This document shows positions 5,832 to 10,817 of a DNA stretch of 10,817 nt, one piece after another (the stretch's first letter is position 1; every line of letters starts with the position of its first letter). This DNA is from Chloroflexota bacterium (lineage in GTDB: Bacteria > Chloroflexota > Limnocylindria > Limnocylindrales > CSP1-4). Under the pieces are notes generated by a model that did no database searches, was not told the DNA's origin, and saw nothing but the letters and a program-made list of their open reading frames with translations. Where the stretch lies: positions 1 to 10,817 of the forward strand of contig JANYAA010000225.1 of NCBI GenBank assembly GCA_025355255.1, written 5' to 3'. The position numbers and the translations under genes were made by a program.

Positions 5832-6947
5832 GTGAAACTCTCGGTGATGCAGGAGAACCTGGCGCGGGGACTATCCGTGGTCTCGCGGGCCGTCTCGTCG
5901 CGCAGCACGCTGCCTGTGCTTGGCAACGTCCTCCTCAAGACGGAGGATGCCGGGCTCAAACTGACCGCCACCAACCTCGAGATCGGGATCACCTGCTGGA
6001 TCCCCGGGCGCATCGAGACCGAGGGCGCCACCACCATTCCTGCCCGCCTCCTGACAGATCTGGTCGGGACCCTGCCGGCCTCGGAGAAGGTGGAGTTGGA
6101 ACTGCAGGGGGCGGACACGTTGCACCTGCGCTGCGGACGCTTCGCCACCCATGTCAAGGGCATCGACGCCGAGGATTTCCCCACGGTCCAGACGGCTGGC
6201 GATCGCCCCACCACCAGAATCGCCCAGAAGGTGCTGCGCCGGGCGCTGGCGGAGGTTGCCTTTGCGGCTGCCAGCGATGAGGCGCGCCCCATCCTGACCG
6301 GTGTCCTTGCGAAGTTCGAGGGCAACCGCCTGACGCTCGCCGCCGCGGACAATTACCGCATCGCCGTCCGAACGATCGAGATCCTGGACGCGGTGGAGCC
6401 CGTGTCCGTGGTGATCCCCGCCCGGTCGCTGCACGAGCTCGAGCGGCTGCTCGCCGACGTGGACGAGCCTGTGGAGTTGGTGCTCGCCACAGCGCGCAAC
6501 CAGGTCCTCTTCCGGCTTGACGGCATCGATCTTGTGTCCCGGCTCATCGACGGCCAGTTCCCCAACTATCAGCAGGTCATTCCGGCCAGCAGCGCCACCA
6601 AGGCAGAGCTCGACCGTGAGGAGTTGCTGCGGGCCGTTCGCCCGGCCGCGCTCATCGCCAGCTCGTCGGCCAACATCGTCAAGCTGACGATAGGCGGCGA
6701 CGGCGCTGGTATCACCGTGACCGCGGCAGCCGAGGTGGGCGACTACACAGGCGACGTTGAGGCAACGGTTGAGGGCGACGGGACAACGATCGCGTTCAAC
6801 GCCCGCTACCTGGCCGATGTGCTCGGCAACGTCGCTGCGGACCGGTTCACGCTTGAGCTCAACGGCCCACTCTCGCCGGGCGTCTTCCGCCCCGTGGGGG
6901 ACACGGCGTACGTCCACGTCGTGATGCCGGTCCGGACGTCCTCCTGA
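5832..6947 (+). CDS. dnaN: DNA polymerase III subunit beta (sliding clamp)
   Basis: This 371-residue protein forms a ring-shaped dimer that tethers polymerase III to DNA and docks many repair and replication proteins. The N-terminus, VKLSVMQENLARGLSVVSRA, continues with STLPVLGNVLLKTEDAGLKL and ATNLEIGI. The second domain has the EARPILTGVL element, and the third contains LIDGQFPNYQQVIP. The C-terminal HVVMPVR resembles the usual Y-x2-MP-R ending at the partner-binding pocket. I chose GTG at 5832 because GGAG (5819-5822) lies 9 bases before it. GTG at 5826 adds two residues (MS) but leaves a spacing of only 3. It stands 23 bases before recF, so the two are probably one transcript. No clear promoter is resolved in the origin gap. 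The family call is certain. Confidence 0.98.
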   Translation: MKLSVMQENLARGLSVVSRAVSSRSTLPVLGNVLLKTEDAGLKLTATNLEIGITCWIPGRIETEGATTIPARLLTDLVGTLPASEKVELELQGADTLHLRCGRFATHVKGIDAEDFPTVQTAGDRPTTRIAQKVLRRALAEVAFAAASDEARPILTGVLAKFEGNRLTLAAADNYRIAVRTIEILDAVEPVSVVIPARSLHELERLLADVDEPVELVLATARNQVLFRLDGIDLVSRLIDGQFPNYQQVIPASSATKAELDREELLRAVRPAALIASSSANIVKLTIGGDGAGITVTAAAEVGDYTGDVEATVEGDGTTIAFNARYLADVLGNVAADRFTLELNGPLSPGVFRPVGDTAYVHVVMPVRTSS

Positions 6948-6970
6948 CGGGTACCGCGCCAGCAGGCCCC

Positions 6971-8143
6971 GTGACCGGCCGGGAGGTCCCGATCCTTCGC
7001 GGGCTCTCCGCCCGCGACCTCCGCGGCTATGCGGTCCTCGACGCCGTCTTCGAGTCTGGGCCACAGCTGGTTTGGGGGCCCAATGCCGCGGGCAAGACCA
7101 GCCTGCTAGAGGCGATCGTGCTCCTGGCGTGGGGCCGCTCCCACCGAACCAGCACCGAAGCCGAGCTAGTGCGGTGGGGCTGCGAGCTTGCCCGCGTTGA
7201 GGCCCGCGTCGGCCGCTCCGACGAGCCGCCGGACCAGCGTGATGCCGTCGAGGTAGCCGTGGTGCGCACAGGTTCTGGCGGCGCGCGAAAGCGGATCCGG
7301 GTCAACGGCGTTGCCCGGCGGGCGGCGTCACTGCACGGCGTGCTGCGGACCGTGTTGTTCGCGCCGGAGGACATGCTGCTCGTCGCTGGTTCGCCATCGC
7401 TTCGGCGCGACGCGCTGGACACGCTGGCCTCGCAGCGATCCCCGGTGTACGCCCGCGACCTTGCGCTGTACGCCCGCACACTCCAGCAGCGCAACGGCCT
7501 GTTGCGCAGGATCCGCGAGGAGCAGGCGTCGCGCGACGAACTCCGCTTCTGGGACGCGACGCTGGTGGAGGCCGGAGCCGCCGTTCGGGACGAGCGCCAC
7601 CGGCTGCTGGCCGATCTGGCCGGACCCTTGGCAGCCGCGCACGCCGAGATTGCGCCGGACGAGGCCGCCGCGGGTGTACTGGCCGTGGCCTATGCCACCA
7701 ACGCGCCGCAGCACCCGAACGAGAGCGTTCGCGAAGCGCTCGCGCGCAGGCTCGCCGAGACCGCCGACAAGGAGGTCTGGAACGGCAGCACCCTGGTTGG
7801 ACCGCACCGCGACGACCTGGTGTTCGAGCTGGGCGGCCGTGCGCTGGCGTCGTTCGCCTCGCGCGGCCAGCAGCGGACGGCGATCCTCGCGTTCAAGCTT
7901 GCAGAGCTGGACTTGCTGACGACGCTTGACGGCCGGCCGCCGCTCCTCTTGCTGGACGACGTGTTCTCGGAGTTAGATCCTGACCGGCGGGCGCACCTGG
8001 TCCGCCGCATCACGGGTCTGCCCCAGACGTTCGTCACCACCACCACGCTTGACGACCTGGACCCGGCGCTCCGGTCCTTGGGCACCGCGTGGGAGGTTCG
8101 GGCCGCCGCTGACGGGACGTCCTCGCTGGAGCGTGGCCGATGA
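6971..8143 (+). CDS. recF: DNA replication and repair protein RecF
   Basis: This 390-residue SMC-like ATPase, with RecO and RecR, helps load RecA at single-strand gaps and stalled forks. Walker A is GPNAAGKTS (36-44) and is followed by LLEAI. The family motif PEDMLLVAGSPSLRRDALD follows the N-terminal ATPase lobe. The middle part is helical and rich in Arg, Ala and Glu. The ABC-type signature is SRGQQR (297-302), and Walker B is PLLLLDDVFSELD with D329, D330 and E334. Every catalytic motif is present and the length is normal. The GTG start has only a weak AGCAGG before it. The stop overlaps the next gene as ATGA, so the DUF721 protein is likely coupled to RecF translation. Confidence 0.97.
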   Translation: MTGREVPILRGLSARDLRGYAVLDAVFESGPQLVWGPNAAGKTSLLEAIVLLAWGRSHRTSTEAELVRWGCELARVEARVGRSDEPPDQRDAVEVAVVRTGSGGARKRIRVNGVARRAASLHGVLRTVLFAPEDMLLVAGSPSLRRDALDTLASQRSPVYARDLALYARTLQQRNGLLRRIREEQASRDELRFWDATLVEAGAAVRDERHRLLADLAGPLAAAHAEIAPDEAAAGVLAVAYATNAPQHPNESVREALARRLAETADKEVWNGSTLVGPHRDDLVFELGGRALASFASRGQQRTAILAFKLAELDLLTTLDGRPPLLLLDDVFSELDPDRRAHLVRRITGLPQTFVTTTTLDDLDPALRSLGTAWEVRAAADGTSSLERGR

Positions 8144-8565
8144 CGGCGCGCCCGCCCCGCGGACCGCGGGGACCGCGGCCGGGCATCCGGCCGCTTGGGG
8201 CCAACGATCCAGAATCGCCTGGGCGTCGCCGCCGCCCCAGCCGCTTGGGCGACCTCCTGCCGGATGTCGCGCGGGAGTTGGGCCTGGATGCGGAGCTGGC
8301 GCTGGCCCGAGCGGGAGCCGTCTGGGACGCGCTGATCGCCGAGCGGGTGCCGCCCGCTGTCGGGGCCTGCCGCCTCGCAGGCCTCGAGCCCGACGCGCTC
8401 GTGGTCGCTGCGGACGAGCCGATCGTCGCGGCCGAGCTCCGGATGCGCGCTGCCGAACTGCTCGACGCATTCGCCCAGGCCACGGGCAGCCCTCGCCGCC
8501 GGTTCCTCCGAATCGGCCGCGATCGGCTGTATCCCGGTCAGGGCACAGGGTTGCCGCGGGTATAA
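8140..8565 (+). CDS. DUF721 (DciA-like) protein
   Basis: This 141-residue protein belongs to the DUF721 family, which includes DciA, a loader of the replicative helicase DnaB. Residues 1-33 are basic, Pro/Arg-rich and disordered. The domain spans about 34-126, with RLGDLLPDVARELGLDAELA, the family tryptophan at W62 in VWDALIAERV, ACRLAGLEPDALVVAADEP, and a helix AELRMRAAELLDAF. It ends with RRFLRIGRDRLYPG. A DUF721 gene after recF is common in several Gram-positive-type lineages and suits a role at the origin. It starts within the recF stop (ATGA). Its own stop overlaps a TATAAT sequence. The helicase-loading role is inferred from family and position. Confidence 0.82.
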   Translation: MTARPPRGPRGPRPGIRPLGANDPESPGRRRRPSRLGDLLPDVARELGLDAELALARAGAVWDALIAERVPPAVGACRLAGLEPDALVVAADEPIVAAELRMRAAELLDAFAQATGSPRRRFLRIGRDRLYPGQGTGLPRV

Positions 8566-8566
8566 T
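8561..8566 (+). promoter_or_regulatory. Perfect -10 element TATAAT overlapping the DUF721 stop
   Basis: TATAAT at 8561-8566 contains the TAA stop (8563-8565) of the DUF721 gene. Transcription would start near 8573 and give a leader of about 62 bases to the GTG at 8635. No good -35 hexamer lies 16-18 bases upstream (for example TCAGGG at 8538), and no extended TG precedes it. The downstream gene therefore may have its own promoter as well as readthrough from recF. Confidence 0.42.
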
Positions 8567-8634
8567 CCGCCTCCGGCGCGTTTCAGGGTTTCCGCCACGG
8601 CGCTTCTGCCGCGGCGTCACTGGGAGCCCTCGGC

Positions 8635-10817
8635 GTGCGTCGCTCCACCCATGAGGCTCGATCCTTGGCCGTCCGTCTCGCGCTGAAGCTCGGCGCCATC
8701 ACCGATCACGATCGGCTGCCCGATTCGCCGGACGCCATCGTGATCGTTGAGCCCACGGTTGGCTCCGTCGCGCGCTCAAAGGGCAGCCTCTTCCTGCTGG
8801 TGGACTCCACCGTCCCGGGCTCCCGCGCCCGCGAAGCCGCACGCCTGGTCGCGGACGCCATCCGTGACGAGTACTACTACGACGAGTCGGCCGGGATCCG
8901 CCAGTGCCTCGTCAAGGCGATCGGCACGGCCAACAAGCGCCTCACCCATCAGCGCGACAAGTTTGGGCTGGGCACCGCCAGCGACGCTTACGGGCCCGTT
9001 GGCGTGGCGATTGCCGTTGTGCGCGGTCGTGAGCTCTACGTGGTCACGGTGGGTCCGGCCCAGGCCTACCTGATCCGCCAGGCGCGCCTCTCCACGCTGC
9101 CTGACCCGTATGCCGAACGCGGACTTCCCGCGGCTGAGCTTGAGCCCGAGGTCTGGCGCGGAGAGCTGGCCGTGGGCGACTCCCTCTGTCTCGCATCCGC
9201 GCAGCTCGTGGCGCAGGTGGGCACCGATGGGCTGAAAGACGCCCTCGTGACGCTCCATCCGCAGGCCGCGGTGGAACACCTGCACGGCCGGTTTGCGGCC
9301 GCCGGCGGCCGGGGAAGCGACGCGGTGCTGGCCTTTGAGGCCACCGAGGCGGGCGCAACCTACCGGACGCGCACCCTGGTCCCGGTCCGTCCTGCCGCGC
9401 CCCTCGCGGGCGCACCGGAGCGCTCACCCATCCCGCTGGCGGACTCCGTGACAGCGGGCGCCGCAGCGGTGAGCGCGGGCGCCGTTCGTGCCCGGGCAGC
9501 CGCTGGAAACAGGCTTGCCAAGCTTATCTGGCGGCTTCAGGACCATCTTCCGCGTCGAGGCCGAGATCGGGGCAAGCCCACCACGGCGTCCACGCGCGCG
9601 GAGCTCCAGCGCCGGGCGGCGGTGGCGCTGATCTCGCTTGTGGCGGTCGTCGGCCTGATGGTCATGGGCATCTACCTCGCTGGCGGCCAGCATCGGCCGG
9701 CCGACGTGATCACCTCGGTGACCGTGGCGCAGGCGGCCTACGACGCGGCTGCGTCCTCGGTCAACAAGGTCTCAGGCGGCGGCGTGGATCTCATTCGCGA
9801 TGACCCTCGCCAAGCGCTCGCCCTGCTGCGCAGTGCCTATGCGGACCTCGCCAAGGCCGAAAGCGCGGGCTATCCGAAGGCCAAGGTGGATGCCCTGCGC
9901 GTCACTGTGCTGACGGGTCTCGACCGTCTCTACAGCGTGGTCAAGGTGGCCTCGACGGCGGTCTTCACGTTTCCCGATGGCGCAGGCGCTGTGCGGCTCA
10001 CCCGCCTCGTCCGCGGGTCTGACGGCGCCCCCTATGTCCTTGACACGGGGACGGGGACCGTGTGGCGCATCGATCTCGCCAAGAAGACGGCCAGCCCCAT
10101 TCTGAAGTCCGGGCAGAAGACCGCGTCCGGCGATATCGCGGTCCCGGTCGTCCTGTTCACCGGGGGGCCCGACGTCTTGGTCCTGGACAGCCGCAACCAG
10201 CTGTGGCGCTGGCGGCCAGCGGATGCCACGGGTAAGGGCACGCTGCGCAAGATCTCTGTGCACAACGCGTCGGCCTGGGGCACGGACATCACGTTGGCCG
10301 ACACCTTCGTGTCCAACTTCGATGCTGCGCTGTACAAACTCTACGTGGTTGACCCGTCGGAGAAGAACATCCTGGTGCTGTCGCCGGCCAACGACGGCTC
10401 GGGATACCCGGGGGACCCCATACCACGCCTGCCGGCAGACCGCGACGTCTCGGGCTTCACGGACCTGCTGATCGATGGCGACATCTACGCCGCCGAGACC
10501 GGCGTCATCGAGCGGCTCAGCCCGTCCTCGGCGTGGTCAACGGACCCGCTCGCCGATCAGGACGTCCGCCCGGGCTCCAACTTCACGCGTCTCGTCGCCC
10601 CGGACGTGGCGGCCGGTTCCCCCACGCGGGGTGCCGGCTCCCTGTACGCGTTCGACACGCTCCACCACCGCATTGTCGCCTTCGCCAAAGCTGACGGAAG
10701 CTATGTGGCGCAGTACCAGCCGGGCGACGGCGCCGACGTATGGGCAGGCTTTGTGGACTTCCTGGTTGATCGCCCCGTGTGGGGGGCCGGGCACTACGTG
10801 GTCTCGGTGGGGGTCTT
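8635..10817 (+). CDS. Membrane protein with degenerate PPM-phosphatase-like domain, one TM helix and a beta-propeller-like outer region (runs off the window)
   Basis: The frame is open for 727 codons to the window end. GTG at 8635 has GGGAG 8 bases upstream. Residues 30-235 resemble PPM/PP2C phosphatases: SLFLLVDST (D57), VVRGRELYVVTVGPAQAYLI, AVGDSLCLASAQL and GSDAVLAF (D229). The usual GDSRAY reads GPAQAY (140-145), and the SDGL of the LLLCSDGL motif reads SAQL (188-191). Metal-binding aspartates are therefore missing, and a pseudophosphatase is likely. Residues 240-327 form an Ala-rich, basic linker ending RAELQRR. Residues 328-349 form one membrane helix, placing the N-terminus inside. 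Residues 352-440 look helical. From 443 onward, repeated strands such as GAPYVLDTGTGTVWRID, DVLVLDSRNQLWRWR and GSLYAFDTLHHRIVAF suggest NHL/propeller blades outside the membrane. It may couple an external ligand to a cytoplasmic partner. Function is unknown; the domain calls are by eye. Confidence 0.72.
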   Translation, partial: MRRSTHEARSLAVRLALKLGAITDHDRLPDSPDAIVIVEPTVGSVARSKGSLFLLVDSTVPGSRAREAARLVADAIRDEYYYDESAGIRQCLVKAIGTANKRLTHQRDKFGLGTASDAYGPVGVAIAVVRGRELYVVTVGPAQAYLIRQARLSTLPDPYAERGLPAAELEPEVWRGELAVGDSLCLASAQLVAQVGTDGLKDALVTLHPQAAVEHLHGRFAAAGGRGSDAVLAFEATEAGATYRTRTLVPVRPAAPLAGAPERSPIPLADSVTAGAAAVSAGAVRARAAAGNRLAKLIWRLQDHLPRRGRDRGKPTTASTRAELQRRAAVALISLVAVVGLMVMGIYLAGGQHRPADVITSVTVAQAAYDAAASSVNKVSGGGVDLIRDDPRQALALLRSAYADLAKAESAGYPKAKVDALRVTVLTGLDRLYSVVKVASTAVFTFPDGAGAVRLTRLVRGSDGAPYVLDTGTGTVWRIDLAKKTASPILKSGQKTASGDIAVPVVLFTGGPDVLVLDSRNQLWRWRPADATGKGTLRKISVHNASAWGTDITLADTFVSNFDAALYKLYVVDPSEKNILVLSPANDGSGYPGDPIPRLPADRDVSGFTDLLIDGDIYAAETGVIERLSPSSAWSTDPLADQDVRPGSNFTRLVAPDVAAGSPTRGAGSLYAFDTLHHRIVAFAKADGSYVAQYQPGDGADVWAGFVDFLVDRPVWGAGHYVVSVGV

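Noticed and set aside
7690..8598. A 302-codon minus-strand frame opposite recF and DUF721
   Set aside because: It is antisense to well-supported genes, and its Ser/Arg-rich sequence has no recognisable domain.
1..10817. Insertion sequences, prophage genes, tRNA or rRNA genes
   Set aside because: I saw no transposase or integrase motifs, no terminal inverted repeats with target duplications, and no tRNA- or rRNA-like sequence. The window is core chromosome.

Overview
The window spans the replication-origin neighbourhood of a GC-rich bacterial chromosome. Two gene blocks diverge from a non-coding region at about 3501-3957. The minus-strand block reads leftward as rpmH, rnpA, yidD, yidC, jag (khpB) and the first 96 codons of a VanW-family gene. 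The plus-strand block reads rightward as dnaA, dnaN, recF, a DUF721/DciA-like gene and a large unfinished membrane protein. This rpmH/dnaA arrangement is the classical origin order of bacteria with Gram-positive-type layouts. The DnaN N-terminus, the lipoprotein-type YidC, the long Jag and the VanW neighbour make a Chloroflexota-like bacterium (for example an uncultured Limnocylindria-type lineage) or a nearby phylum my best guess. That placement is inference from gene order and protein flavour, with no search behind it.

Left block (1-3500, minus strand): a probable promoter at 3615-3644 (TTGACA, 18-base spacer, TATCAT) should drive rpmH and the genes after it. The genes are tightly packed. 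rnpA and yidD overlap as GTGA, the chosen yidC start overlaps yidD, and jag starts one base after the yidC stop. The block supplies ribosomal protein L34, the RNase P protein subunit, the membrane insertase YidC with its partner YidD, and the RNA-binding protein Jag/KhpB. It then enters a VanW-type envelope gene. Jag carries an unusual repeat-rich, charged linker of about 100 residues.

Origin (3501-3957 and 5323-5831): the 509 bases between dnaA and dnaN form the best oriC candidate. They hold a 10-base-phased TTGCG repeat cluster, two TTGTCCCC(A/G) sequences that differ from the DnaA box TTGTCCACA at one or two positions, three CATCCAC copies, and an AT-richer stretch at 5671-5722. No perfect TTATCCACA-type box is visible. 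The heptamer TTGTCCC appears five times on either strand between 3940 and 6786, and I saw no other copy by eye.

Right block (3958-10817, plus strand): dnaA, dnaN and recF are intact with their canonical motifs. The DUF721 gene overlaps recF by ATGA. No gyrB follows; instead a perfect TATAAT overlaps the DUF721 stop codon. After it comes a GTG-started gene with a good ribosome binding site whose frame is open to the window end. Its product has a PPM-phosphatase-like cytoplasmic domain lacking several metal-binding aspartates, one transmembrane helix, and an extracytoplasmic beta-propeller-like region. This protein is the most unusual item in the window.
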